Positions 26,743 through 37,289 of a stretch of DNA of 64,000 bases are shown here, in pieces. The first letter of the stretch is position 1, and each line of letters begins with the position of its first letter. The stretch comes from Brachybacterium alimentarium (lineage in GTDB: Bacteria; Actinomycetota; Actinomycetes; Actinomycetales; Dermabacteraceae). The notes under the pieces are model-generated. The model had not been told where the DNA came from. It did no database searches and saw only the letters and a program-made list of their open reading frames with translations. The position numbers and the translations under genes were made by a program. Location: NCBI RefSeq assembly GCF_002332425.1, contig NZ_NRGS01000003.1, positions 90,964-154,963 on the forward strand, read 5' to 3'.

Positions 26743-28083
26743 ATGACCGCGACCCTCAGCTGGACGAACGCACGGCGGATAGCTCTGCGTGCCCAGGGCA
26801 TGGGACGGGCCCGACGTATGGCGCTCCCGTCCGCCGCGGTGAGCCGACGCGCACTGCGCGCCACGCTCGAACGCACCCATTTCCTCCAGATCGACTCGGT
26901 GAACATCTTCGAGCGGGCCCATCACCTGCCGGTGTTCACCCGCACTGGCAGCTGGGACACGGCCGCCCTGGAGCGCGCCTCACGACCCGGCCGATCCCGC
27001 CTGGTGAAGGAAGCGCTCGCCCATGAGGCCACCTTCGCCACCGAACACGTCCACGATCTGCTGGATTTCCGGCGGCGCGCCGCCGCGACGCGAGACTGGG
27101 GCCGCATCCGCGAGGCCGCGGCCTCCTCGCCCGACCTGTTCGCCCGGATCCTCGCTGCGTGCGACGAGCTGGGGCCGGTCAGCGCGGCCGCCCTCTCGCG
27201 GCATCTGGGGGACACCGAGCGCGGCGAGGGCTGGGGGTGGCGGCGCACCGCGAGCCAGTGGACCGTCGAGTACCTGTTCCGCGCCGGGATCCTGGACTGC
27301 GTGGGCCGCAACAGCCAGTTCGAGCGGCTCTACGTGCCGGTCCCCGGCGCCTTTCAGCGGCTCGACGAGCTCGCAGCCTTCGACCCCTCGTCCCCCACGG
27401 CGCCTCACGACCGGCAGGACCGGACGAGCCACGAGCAGCTCATGGCGCTCGCAGCCCGCTCCTCGGGCATCGCCGAGCCCGCCTCGCTCGCGGACTATTT
27501 CCGTCTTCGCCTGCGGGATGCCCGCCCCGCGATCGAGCAGCTGCTGACCTCGGGTGAGGTGACGGAGGTGCAGGTCGAGCATCCGGCAGGCCGGCGCACG
27601 ATGCTGCTGCACCGCGATGCTCCCGCTCCGACACCGCTGCGGACGGCCGCGCTGGTCAGCCCCTTCGACCCGATCGTCTTCCATCGGCCGCGCCTGGAAC
27701 GACTGTTCGACGTGGACTACCGGATCGGGATCTATACGCCCGCCGCGAAGCGGACCAGCGGCTATTACTCCCTGCTCTTCCTCCTCGGTGACGTGTTCCC
27801 CGCCCGCGTGGACCTCAAGGCGGACAGGACCCGGGGAACGCTCGAGGTGCGCGGGGTCTTCCGGGAGGAGCTTCCCCATCTGCCCACCCGCCAACGCCCG
27901 GCCGACGAGGCCGTGGTCGCAGCGCTGGCCGTCGAGCTGCGCCGTGCCGCCACCTGGCAGGGCCTGGAACGGATCGAGGTCGACGCGGCGAGTGGGGACC
28001 GGGAGCTCTCGGCCGCGCTCGCGGCCCACACCGAGGCGGCGAGCGAGCGCGGAGACGCGGCCGCGAGCCACGCGTCAGCGTGA
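26743..28083 (+). CDS. YcaQ/AlkX-type DNA glycosylase (HTH_42 family)
   Basis: 446 residues from the ATG at 26743; the frame extends to 26674 but family similarity starts here. It contains tandem winged helices of the HTH_42 superfamily. The motif FLQIDSVNIFERAHH has Gln49 and Asp51 in the Q-x-D arrangement of the AlkX (YcaQ) branch, as opposed to Q-x-Q of AlkZ. AlkX opens interstrand DNA crosslinks and excises bulky alkylated bases. The C-terminal half has the conserved LVSPFDPIVFHRPRLERLFDVDYRIGIY region. It lies between hpf and secA, with about 90 bp before it. Confidence 0.82.
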   Translation: MTATLSWTNARRIALRAQGMGRARRMALPSAAVSRRALRATLERTHFLQIDSVNIFERAHHLPVFTRTGSWDTAALERASRPGRSRLVKEALAHEATFATEHVHDLLDFRRRAAATRDWGRIREAAASSPDLFARILAACDELGPVSAAALSRHLGDTERGEGWGWRRTASQWTVEYLFRAGILDCVGRNSQFERLYVPVPGAFQRLDELAAFDPSSPTAPHDRQDRTSHEQLMALAARSSGIAEPASLADYFRLRLRDARPAIEQLLTSGEVTEVQVEHPAGRRTMLLHRDAPAPTPLRTAALVSPFDPIVFHRPRLERLFDVDYRIGIYTPAAKRTSGYYSLLFLLGDVFPARVDLKADRTRGTLEVRGVFREELPHLPTRQRPADEAVVAALAVELRRAATWQGLERIEVDAASGDRELSAALAAHTEAASERGDAAASHASA

Positions 28084-28097
28084 GGATGCGCGCACGT

Positions 28098-28120
28098 CGT
28101 CACCTCTGAGCGAGGTGACG
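28098..28120. promoter_or_regulatory. Perfect 9-bp inverted repeat upstream of secA
   Basis: CGTCACCTC (28098-28106) and GAGGTGACG (28112-28120) form a perfect stem with a 5-nt loop. It lies 14 nt after the glycosylase stop and 61 nt before the secA start. It may terminate the upstream transcript or be an operator or leader element of secA. No U-tract follows. Confidence 0.45.
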
Positions 28121-28181
28121 CTTACGATGGGTCAGGCACCAGCCGTCCGTCAGGACACATTCCAGAACTACGGGAGCACGA

Positions 28182-31098
<2,917 letters not shown>

Positions 31099-31103
<5 letters not shown>

Positions 31104-31222
31104 CCCCTCGGACCGGCGACGAGCCAAGCGCTGATGCCGGGACGGGCGGATGCGTCAAGCGTCGGCGCCGGGGACGGGCGATGAACCACGCGCTGACCGG
31201 AGGACTGGCGAGGTGAACGGCC
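31099..31222. repeat. 31-nt tandem repeat starting across the secA stop codon
   Basis: Four consecutive 31-nt units (31099-31129, 31130-31160, 31161-31191, 31192-31222) share a GCTGA..CCGG.ACGGGCGA..... pattern. The secA stop TGA (31101-31103) is at offset 2 of unit 1. Units 2 and 4 have TGA at the same offset, hence in other reading frames. Unit 3 has lost it. Confidence 0.75.
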
Positions 31223-31234
31223 CCGCCGGGTGGG

Positions 31235-31276
31235 CTGCACGTCGCCCGGCTCCCCGATTGTCCTTATGACGTGCAG
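31235..31276. promoter_or_regulatory. Inverted repeat overlapping the terminator hairpin
   Basis: CTGCACGTC (31235-31243) is the exact reverse complement of GACGTGCAG (31268-31276), with a 24-nt loop. Its right arm shares two bases with the next, larger hairpin, so the two stems could compete in a transcript from the secA side. Confidence 0.5.
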
Positions 31277-31322
31277 ACGCACGGTGCCGGCACAGGATCA
31301 TCTGTGGCGGCACCGTGCGTCT
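31275..31322. terminator. Large hairpin between convergent secA and Rv3235-like genes
   Basis: A perfect 15-bp stem (AGACGCACGGTGCCG at 31275-31289 with its complement at 31308-31322) continues after one mismatch with six more pairs, one of them G-U, to a 4-nt loop. It lies between two convergent genes and is symmetric, so a bidirectional terminator is likely. An octamer repeat rather than a U-tract follows. Confidence 0.7.
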
Positions 31323-31345
31323 CTGCGTCTCTGCGTCTCTGCGTC
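31316..31345. repeat. Octanucleotide tandem repeat
   Basis: TGCGTCTC is repeated three times from 31316 to 31339 and followed by TGCGTC. The first unit overlaps the right arm of the hairpin at 31308-31322. Confidence 0.85.
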
Positions 31346-31395
31346 GTGTGTTCGTAGTGCGTCTGTTTCTCTGTGCGTCGTCCGAACGGCTGACG

Positions 31396-31797
31396 TCACC
31401 CGATCTCGAGCACCGTGACCCGCCAGCCCGAATGGCGCAGTTCCCACCGCATCGCGAGGAAACGGGCACGGCCGGGCTCGCGCAGCACACAGCTGGCCTC
31501 GACCGTCTGCTCGTTGACCACGCAGGTGCGCACCCCGCTCACCTGCATGCGCTGAGGCGGCGCATACCCCGTGGTCGCCCGCAGGCGCCGCGTCAGCGCG
31601 GCGCGCCGCGACAGCAGCTTGCCCACGTCCGGTGTGACGATCCGGGCCAGGGCGTTCTCGGGTCGCATGTCCCGGACGATCTCCACGGCCCGCCGAGCCA
31701 CTGGAGCGACCATCCGCTCCACGATCCGCGGATCGTCGAGGTCCAGGTTCTCCGTCGACTCACCACCGGTGACGACGCGCTGATCGGTGGTGGTCAT
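31396..31797 (-). CDS. Rv3235 family protein
   Basis: 133 residues. The C-terminal 90 residues match the small actinobacterial Rv3235 family: VARRAVEIVRDMRPENALARIVTPDVGKLLSRRAAL, then VSGVRTCVVNEQTVEASCVLREPGRARFLAMRWE and the terminal WRVTVLEIG. No catalytic motif is visible and the function is unknown. Its position beside secA is conserved. The ATG overlaps the stop of the LysM-protein gene by 4 nt, so the two are co-translated. Confidence 0.8.
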   Translation of the reverse strand: MTTTDQRVVTGGESTENLDLDDPRIVERMVAPVARRAVEIVRDMRPENALARIVTPDVGKLLSRRAALTRRLRATTGYAPPQRMQVSGVRTCVVNEQTVEASCVLREPGRARFLAMRWELRHSGWRVTVLEIG

Positions 31798-32717
31798 GAC
31801 GACTCCTGAGAGGTGAGGGGTGCGGGCACGGTGAGTTCCTGTCCGGGTTCGAGATGGTCGGGGTTGTGTCCGATCACGTCGCGGTTGGCCTCGTGGAGAA
31901 GTGGCCAGGCCGCAGCGATCTCGGACGGGTCCTCCGGAGCCGGACCGAGCAGATCGTCGGTGATGCTCCAGAGTGTGTCCCCGGCGTGCACCACGACGGT
32001 GCCCGGGGAGGAGGGAGCATCGGCCTCGTGCAGAGGGCCCTGCTGTTCGGCCGATGCTTCCTGCTCGAGGGGTGCTGCGCCGGGGGTGCCGGTGCCCTCC
32101 GTGGGGTCGTCGGCGAGGTCCGCGGCGAGAGGCTGCTCCTCGGGTTCGGGCACGCCGGCGGCACTCTCACCCCAGCCGAGGCCGGGGCGCGGCGCCTCGG
32201 CATCGTCCGGGCTCACGGTGGGAGCTGAGGCTTCCGGGTCCGGATCGGATCCGACGGGCAGGGCGGGCGTCAGCTCGGAGGAGATGGCCACGGCGTCGAC
32301 GCTCCGACCCGAGCCGGCCGACGGCCCCGTGGTCGAGGCACTGGCCGGGACGAGCGCCAGACCGGTGGCCGTGGTGGCCAGGACGGTGCCGACGAGGATC
32401 CGTCGTGCCAGCTGCGGTGCGAGGATCCGCAGCGCGCCGAGCAGGGCAGTGCCTGTTCGGCTCGCCGGCCCGATCATGAGCACGAGGCCCGCCAGAGACC
32501 AGATCACTGCCAGATACAGGCACAGCGCTGCGCCCGTCGTCGCCGCCGCGACGAGCACCCAGGCGATCAACCCGGCCTGTCCGTGTCCGTCGATGGCGGC
32601 TGGCCAGAGCGCCGAGGCCGTGGCGGCCATGGCGAGTGCCCCGGCGCCTGAGAACCCTCCTCCGCACAGCGCTCTCGCCGGATGAGCGGCGCGGACCGCT
32701 TCCGTTCTGCTCTCCAT
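31794..32717 (-). CDS. Membrane protein with C-terminal LysM domain
   Basis: 307 residues. Three or four membrane helices lie between about 15 and 135, followed by a Pro/Ser/Glu-rich extracytoplasmic linker (140-235) and a C-terminal LysM domain (about 240-300) with VVVHAGDTLWSITDDLLG, HEANRDVIG and LEPGQELTVP. LysM binds peptidoglycan or chitin N-acetylglucosamine. The protein therefore probably tethers the membrane to the wall. It forms an operon with the Rv3235-like gene. The 252-bp region upstream (32718-32969) is unusually AT-rich near 32755-32815 and contains a TTTGATG direct repeat, probably the divergent promoter region. Confidence 0.82.
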   Translation of the reverse strand: MESRTEAVRAAHPARALCGGGFSGAGALAMAATASALWPAAIDGHGQAGLIAWVLVAAATTGAALCLYLAVIWSLAGLVLMIGPASRTGTALLGALRILAPQLARRILVGTVLATTATGLALVPASASTTGPSAGSGRSVDAVAISSELTPALPVGSDPDPEASAPTVSPDDAEAPRPGLGWGESAAGVPEPEEQPLAADLADDPTEGTGTPGAAPLEQEASAEQQGPLHEADAPSSPGTVVVHAGDTLWSITDDLLGPAPEDPSEIAAAWPLLHEANRDVIGHNPDHLEPGQELTVPAPLTSQESS

Positions 32718-32969
32718 CGATCCCCCTCGTCGTGCCCCTCACACCCCGCACGCTGTCATTTGATGCAGTTTGATGTCGTTGGCTTCTGAGAGAGAAAAGT
32801 AATGTGCGGTGGGTCATAACGCAAGGGGCGTCCGGAGGTGTGTGGACGAGTCGTGCGGGGGAGGAGAGGTGCGCTCCTGTCGCCGTGTCGTGCGGGTGTG
32901 GCGGGCGAGGGCACTGCCCGTTGGGGGCGAATCGGCCCTGCGCAGCAACGATGCGCCTACAGTGACGGC

Positions 32970-33515
32970 ATGCGATTCGAGCGGATCTTCGACGACCTGG
33001 AGGGTCGATTCGAGCACCAGGAGCGGGAGGAGATGCGTGCGGTTGCGGAGGATCTTGCACGCGCCGAACGTGCGCAGCTGTCCCTGGCGGACCGTCTGCG
33101 CGGCGCCGGGCGCTCGGTCCTGACTCTTCACGTCGGGACGGATCTGCGTCTCGAAGGGCTCGTCGAGGAGGTCGGAGAGGCCTGGGTGGCGTTGCGAGAC
33201 CCGGAGAGCTCTCAGAGAGCGGTCATCCCGATGCCTGCGGTCTCCTTGGTCCAGGGGCTTCCCGCGCGTGCGCGCCCGGCGGAGGAATCGCTGCTCTCTC
33301 CGCTCGGCCTGGGATCAGTGCTGCGGGCGATCGCGCGGGATCGCAGCATCGTGCGTCTGGAGACCGCAGCCGGCAGGATCATGGGACGGATCGCCGCGGT
33401 CGGCGCCGACAGCCTGGACGTGCAGTCCCTGCCCACCGGCGAGCACGGGGCGGTTCCCGGGTCGGTCAGAGTCACCGTGGCGATGGCCGCGCTGCTGGCC
33501 GTGATCCCTCGCTGA
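32970..33515 (+). CDS. Conserved actinobacterial protein of unknown function
   Basis: 181 residues from the ATG at 32970; the frame extends upstream to 32838 but the typical family start MRFERIFDDLEGRFEHQE is here. An N-terminal charged helix (1-40) with EREEMRAVAEDLARAERAQLSLADRL leads to a beta-rich region (about 48-180) of two similar halves: RSVLTLHVGTDLRLEGLVEEVGEAWVAL and RIMGRIAAVGADSLDV. Homologues are sometimes labelled Fis family regulators, but no Fis-type helix-turn-helix is visible. The neighbouring HTH gene and Tad genes are its usual companions. Confidence 0.7.
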   Translation: MRFERIFDDLEGRFEHQEREEMRAVAEDLARAERAQLSLADRLRGAGRSVLTLHVGTDLRLEGLVEEVGEAWVALRDPESSQRAVIPMPAVSLVQGLPARARPAEESLLSPLGLGSVLRAIARDRSIVRLETAAGRIMGRIAAVGADSLDVQSLPTGEHGAVPGSVRVTVAMAALLAVIPR

Positions 33516-33601
33516 GACGAGAGGGACCGTGAGATCGCACTGTGGCTGACCCGCAGCCGCGGGAACTGCTGCGGGAAATCGAGAATTCGGGACGCTGACA
33601 G

Positions 33602-33700
33602 GGGCGCGGCGGGCGCGGCGGGCGCGGCGGGGGACGGTATCGCGCGGGGAGCGGGGCCGGAACGTCGCGCGGGGAGCGGGGCCGGAACGTCGGGCGGGGA
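33602..33700. repeat. Nonamer and 25-nt tandem repeats in a convergent spacer
   Basis: GGGCGCGGC occurs three times in tandem (33602-33628). A 25-nt unit beginning GCGCGGGGAGCGG then occurs twice exactly (33642-33666 and 33667-33691), with a third, truncated copy to about 33700. The repeats lie in the 226-bp spacer between the convergent unknown gene and the HTH gene. No terminator hairpin was recognised. Confidence 0.85.
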
Positions 33701-33741
33701 ATGGGCGGCTCGGAAGCATCTGGCGCAGAAGTGGGCTCGGC

Positions 33742-33981
33742 TCAGCTCTTGCCGTCGGACTTCTGGCGCTCGAGCTCGCGCTCAGCCTCCAGGATGTGGG
33801 CCGTCGCCGCGTAGCTGCGCTCGATATAGGACTCGATCTCCGAGACCTCCACGCGCCACTGACCGCGGCCGCCTACCTTGATGGCCCGCAGTTCGCCCGA
33901 TCTGACCAGTGCATACGCCTGGGAAGCGGAGATCGAGAGCGTCTCTGCGACATCAGATAGCGGTACGAAGCGAGGAGTCAT
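33742..33981 (-). CDS. Small MerR/excisionase-like helix-turn-helix protein
   Basis: 79 residues. The first 55 form an HTH_17-type winged helix: FVPLSDVAETLSISASQAYALVRSGELRAIKVGGRGQWRVEVSEIESYIERSY. A charged helix AERELERQKSD closes the protein. This fold occurs in phage excisionases and also in chromosomal actinobacterial BldC-like regulators. Nothing nearby (no integrase or att-like repeat) suggests a mobile element, so a chromosomal BldC-like DNA-binding regulator is the better reading. It is divergent from the SAF gene. Confidence 0.8.
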   Translation of the reverse strand: MTPRFVPLSDVAETLSISASQAYALVRSGELRAIKVGGRGQWRVEVSEIESYIERSYAATAHILEAERELERQKSDGKS

Positions 33982-34191
33982 CGACGTTCCTTCCCGATCG
34001 GTTCACCTGTCACGACCCGGATAGTCTCACACCGTCCTGCGTTCTCCCGGAGAGGACGTGTGGACAACCTCGTGGGTGTCCGGCGCTCTGAGTTATCCAC
34101 AATCCGTGCGCCCCTCGACTCGCAGTCGTGACGTTCCCGTAGCCTCTGGCGGGGCGCGACGCGGGGTCGGGCACAGCAGCAGGAGGAGCGC

Positions 34192-34830
34192 GTGGCAGTG
34201 AGTGCACCAGTGATGAGACTGCGCCGGCCTCGGTGGAAGGATCCGCGGCTGATCGTGGGCGTCGTGCTGGTCGTCGCGAGTGTGCTGATGGGAGCTCTCC
34301 TGGTCTCACGGCTGGCCGAGACCACCCCCGTGCTCGTGGCCCGCTCACCGATCGTGCCGGGCGATCCGATCGATCCCGACAACCTCACCCTCGTGGAGAT
34401 GCGCCTCGGAGATCAGCACGATCTCTACCTCGGTGCGATCGAGGCGATCCCCGACGGGTCCGTCGCGACCCGCGCGGTCCAGGCCGGGGAGCTGCTCCCG
34501 CTCTCCGCTGTGGGCCAATCCGCGGACGTCCCGCTGCGCCCGATCGTCATACCCGTGGACTCGACGGTGGCGGAATCCGTCGCACCCGGGGCGAGCGTCG
34601 AACTCTGGCACACCGCCCCGGCACAGGAGAGCGGCGACGTCGAAGCCGAGCTGCTTGTGGAGCGCGGCATCGTCCGCTCGATCGACGAGGGCAGCTCGCT
34701 GGGCATGCGCTCGATGGCCGTCGAAGTGCTGGTCCCCAGCGACGATCTCGCGGCCGTCCTGCAGGTCCTCTCGCGCGACGAACGGCTCGACGTGATCGGT
34801 GTGCCCGGCGCCTATGGGGTCACCCCATGA
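34192..34830 (+). CDS. SAF-domain protein (CpaB/RcpC-like) of the Tad system
   Basis: 212 residues from a GTG after GGAGGAGCG. One membrane helix (about 22-42) is followed by a SAF domain (about 45-115: PVLVARSPIVPGDPIDPDNLTLVEMRL, AIPDGSVATRAVQAGELLPLSAVG). A second beta-rich part with SVAPGASVELWH follows. SAF/CpaB proteins stabilise the secretion channel of Tad/Flp pilus machines in Gram-negatives and persist in reduced form in actinobacterial Tad loci. Its stop overlaps the start of the CpaE-like ATPase by 4 nt. Confidence 0.75.
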   Translation: MAVSAPVMRLRRPRWKDPRLIVGVVLVVASVLMGALLVSRLAETTPVLVARSPIVPGDPIDPDNLTLVEMRLGDQHDLYLGAIEAIPDGSVATRAVQAGELLPLSAVGQSADVPLRPIVIPVDSTVAESVAPGASVELWHTAPAQESGDVEAELLVERGIVRSIDEGSSLGMRSMAVEVLVPSDDLAAVLQVLSRDERLDVIGVPGAYGVTP

Positions 34831-36080
34831 TCGACGTCGTCCTGTGCGCCTCCGGAAGCGACGAGGTGCGCATCGTCCATGACCTCGCCATCGACATGAC
34901 CCGCACCGCCCGCGTGGTGCGCCGATGCGCCGACCTCGCCGAGACGCTGGCCGTGACCGCAGCCGGCATCGGCGACGTGGTGCTCATCGATCTCACCGTG
35001 CGAGGGCTCGGGCGGGATCCGCTGGCTGCGCTGATGCGCGATGCCGCGGTGGTGGGCCTGCGCTCCGATGGAGCCTCCGAGCAGACGTCGCTCGGGCTGC
35101 GCCACGTGCTGCCTGCCGACGCACCGATCGGCGAGATCCTCACCGTGCTCACCTCCGCCGTCGCCTCCGAGGAGGACCAGGCGGACGCCTGGATGCAGGA
35201 CGCCGCCCACGAGGGCCCTCATGTCCGAGGCCGCCTGGTGGCCGTCTGGGGGCCGACGGGAGCGCCGGGACGCTCCACCGTCGCCGTGAACCTCGCCGCC
35301 GAGAGCGCGCTCGCCGGACATGAGACCGTGCTCGTCGACGCCGACACCTACGGCCCCTCCCTGAGTCAGATCCTCGGGGTCCTGGATGAGACGCCCGGTC
35401 TGGTCGCTGCCTGTCGGGCCCATGACCGGGACACTCTGGACGACGACGCGCTCGACGCCCTGCTGCCTCTGGCCCAGCCGCGGCTGCGACTGCTCAGCGG
35501 GATCGGGGTGCCGGCTCGTTGGTCCGAGGTGCGTCGCACCTCGATGGACGGTGTCTGGCAAGCACTCTCGCGCCGAGGAGGACTCGTCGTCGCCGATGTC
35601 GGGCCCGTCCTCGAAGAGGATGAGGAACTCAGCTACGACACCGCGGCGCCCCAGCGGAACGCCGCCGCCATCAGCACTCTGGAGAGCGCGGACGCCGTGC
35701 TCGCCGTGGTCTCCGCCGATCCGGTGAGCATCACCCGGCTGCTGCGTGACCATACGCGGCTCCAGGAGCTCGGTGTGGAGGAGCTGCACGTGATCGTGAA
35801 CCGGGTGGGCGCACCGATCCCCAGGGACCGGATCCGTGACCTGATCACGTCACGGATCCCAGTGGCCACGCTGCACCTTCTGCCGGACGACCCCACCACC
35901 TGCCGGACGGCGTCATGGGACGGTGCGCTGCTGGCCGAGTCCGCTCCGCGTTCGAGCCTGCGCAGAGCGCTTCGTGAGATCGCGGGTTCTGCGGCCGTGC
36001 TCGGACATGCTCCCGAGGAATCCGGGACTGCGGGTGTCGATGCCGACGCGTCAGCAGCGGCCGTCCTCGCGGCGGAGTGA
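34827..36080 (+). CDS. CpaE/TadZ/Ssd-like P-loop ATPase
   Basis: 417 residues from the ATG at 34827. Residues 1-115 are receiver-like without a clear phosphorylation pocket. A MinD/ParA-type ATPase follows at about 133-370: the P-loop GPTGAPGRST (142-151) has Arg149 where Lys is usual, then VLVDADTYGPSLSQILG (switch I), VVADVGPVL (switch II region) and VHVIVNRVGAPI-type strands. CpaE/TadZ proteins position Tad pilus machines; actinobacterial Ssd proteins affect septum placement. It is coupled to the SAF gene but is 11.8 kb from tadA. Confidence 0.78.
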   Translation: MIDVVLCASGSDEVRIVHDLAIDMTRTARVVRRCADLAETLAVTAAGIGDVVLIDLTVRGLGRDPLAALMRDAAVVGLRSDGASEQTSLGLRHVLPADAPIGEILTVLTSAVASEEDQADAWMQDAAHEGPHVRGRLVAVWGPTGAPGRSTVAVNLAAESALAGHETVLVDADTYGPSLSQILGVLDETPGLVAACRAHDRDTLDDDALDALLPLAQPRLRLLSGIGVPARWSEVRRTSMDGVWQALSRRGGLVVADVGPVLEEDEELSYDTAAPQRNAAAISTLESADAVLAVVSADPVSITRLLRDHTRLQELGVEELHVIVNRVGAPIPRDRIRDLITSRIPVATLHLLPDDPTTCRTASWDGALLAESAPRSSLRRALREIAGSAAVLGHAPEESGTAGVDADASAAAVLAAE

Positions 36081-36141
36081 GCGCACGGGAGCCGGCAGCG
36101 GCGCGGAACGGCCTCCTCGCGGGGGTGAGAAGATGACCGCC

Positions 36142-36609
36142 ATGAGGATCTATCTGCCGCTGACCGACCCCGATCGCCTCGCGCTGAGCAGTGCGAGCAC
36201 CCAGCTCGAGCTGCCGGAGGGCAGATCGGCCTGGGGCGTCACTGCCTCGGCACGCACCGACCGCCCGGACCAGGATGAGGAGGATCTCGAGTACGAGGCC
36301 ATCCAGGACGCCGTCCATGTCGCGCTGCTCGCCGGCGCTGCGGACGCCCGTGCCCTGGTGATCGCCGCCGATGCCCCCGACAACGCCTTCGAGGAGGCTG
36401 TCGAGAGCGGCGGAGCGTTCGGACTGCGCACTCGCGTGGCGACGCACGCACGGATCGCCAGCATGCACGTCACCGAGCTGGATGCCGCAGCGGCCGACGC
36501 GGATGACACCGATCCCGCTCTCCTGTGGTTCGACCCCAGCGAGACGGCCGATGCCCTGACCTATCTGGAGGGGAAGGCCCAGGATCCGGACGGCAGCGCC
36601 GCGCACTGA
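36142..36609 (+). CDS. DUF6912-like conserved protein
   Basis: 155 residues from the ATG at 36142; another in-frame ATG at 36133 is possible, but the family begins MRIYLPLT. The protein is acidic and has no membrane segment. Conserved-looking parts are MRIYLPLTDPDRLAL, AWGVTASAR, DEEDLEYEAIQDAVHVALL, ARALVIAADAP and the C-terminal LLWFDPSETADALTYL. The family is actinobacterial and uncharacterised, and usually lies beside DUF2505, Tad or HTH genes. The stop codon is the beginning of a 17-nt tandem repeat. Confidence 0.72.
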   Translation: MRIYLPLTDPDRLALSSASTQLELPEGRSAWGVTASARTDRPDQDEEDLEYEAIQDAVHVALLAGAADARALVIAADAPDNAFEEAVESGGAFGLRTRVATHARIASMHVTELDAAAADADDTDPALLWFDPSETADALTYLEGKAQDPDGSAAH

Positions 36610-36692
36610 CTCCTGCCGGACGTCGACTTCTGCCGGATTTTGAAACCTGCCGGACGCCGACTCCTGCCGGACCCTGACTCGCGCTCAGTCGG
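36608..36692. repeat. 17-nt tandem repeat spanning two convergent stop codons
   Basis: Four units with the core GACTCCTGCCGGA start at exactly 17-nt steps (36608, 36625, 36642, 36659), and a fifth, decayed unit starts at 36676. The first begins inside the DUF6912 stop TGA (36607-36609). The fifth runs into the DUF2505 stop on the other strand (36685-36687). TGA also occurs at 36641 and 36675. Confidence 0.8.
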
Positions 36693-37191
36693 AGTGCTTC
36701 GCCTGGTAGGTGGCTGCGGACTTCTCCTCGCGCCGGAGCACGGTGGAGACATAGGGGACGGCAGCCTTCTCGATGCGGGAGCCGAGCAGGGGGATCTTGG
36801 CGACGAGCTCACCATCGATCTCGACGGTGCTGGTCAGCGATCCGCTAGGGACCAGCCGCACCGAGGCCGTCAACCCGGCCGGAGTGCCGGCCACGTCGAG
36901 CGACATCGTGCCGGTGCGACTGCCATCCGGCGCCGGCGCGGACCAGGCCTGCTCCTCGCGGATCGTCACGGACGATCCCACGAAGGGCCGCACGATGTCC
37001 GGGACCCGGTCTGTGGGCATGGTGAGCTCCGTGCGTACGGTGAAGGCACCGCTCGGATCCCCGTCGACGGTCGAGTCGGCGCTGTTCGCGCCGAGCGTCT
37101 CGCGACGGATCGCGGTGTAGTCCTCGTCGGCGTACATCGTGGCGACGGCGCGCACGGGCAGGGGCAGGTTCAACGTCTCGCGGAGCTTCAT
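36685..37191 (-). CDS. DUF2505 domain-containing protein
   Basis: 168 residues, with a START/polyketide-cyclase-like fold spanning nearly the whole length: MKLRETLNLPLPVRAVATMYADEDYTAIR at the start, TELTMPTDRVPDIVRPFVG in the middle, and VEIDGELVAKIPLLGSRIEKAAVP near the C-terminus. DUF2505 members belong to the SRPBCC-type lipid/ligand-binding superfamily. No ligand is known and no catalytic residue is apparent. It is convergent with the DUF6912 gene, and its 5' end faces the PdtaS-like kinase gene about 100 bp away. Confidence 0.88.
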   Translation of the reverse strand: MKLRETLNLPLPVRAVATMYADEDYTAIRRETLGANSADSTVDGDPSGAFTVRTELTMPTDRVPDIVRPFVGSSVTIREEQAWSAPAPDGSRTGTMSLDVAGTPAGLTASVRLVPSGSLTSTVEIDGELVAKIPLLGSRIEKAAVPYVSTVLRREEKSAATYQAKHSD

Positions 37192-37289
37192 TCCTCGTCC
37201 TCCCTGGGGGATCGGTCCGCCACAGCCTAAGTCAGTGCCGACGCCGGTCGGCGTGCGCTGGCCCGATGATCGGCGTCTATCCTGATCAC

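Noticed and set aside
33742-33981. Excisionase of a prophage or integrative element
   Set aside because: No integrase, att-like repeat, tRNA target or cargo is present. Surrounding genes are conserved chromosomal neighbours, so a BldC-like regulator is more likely.
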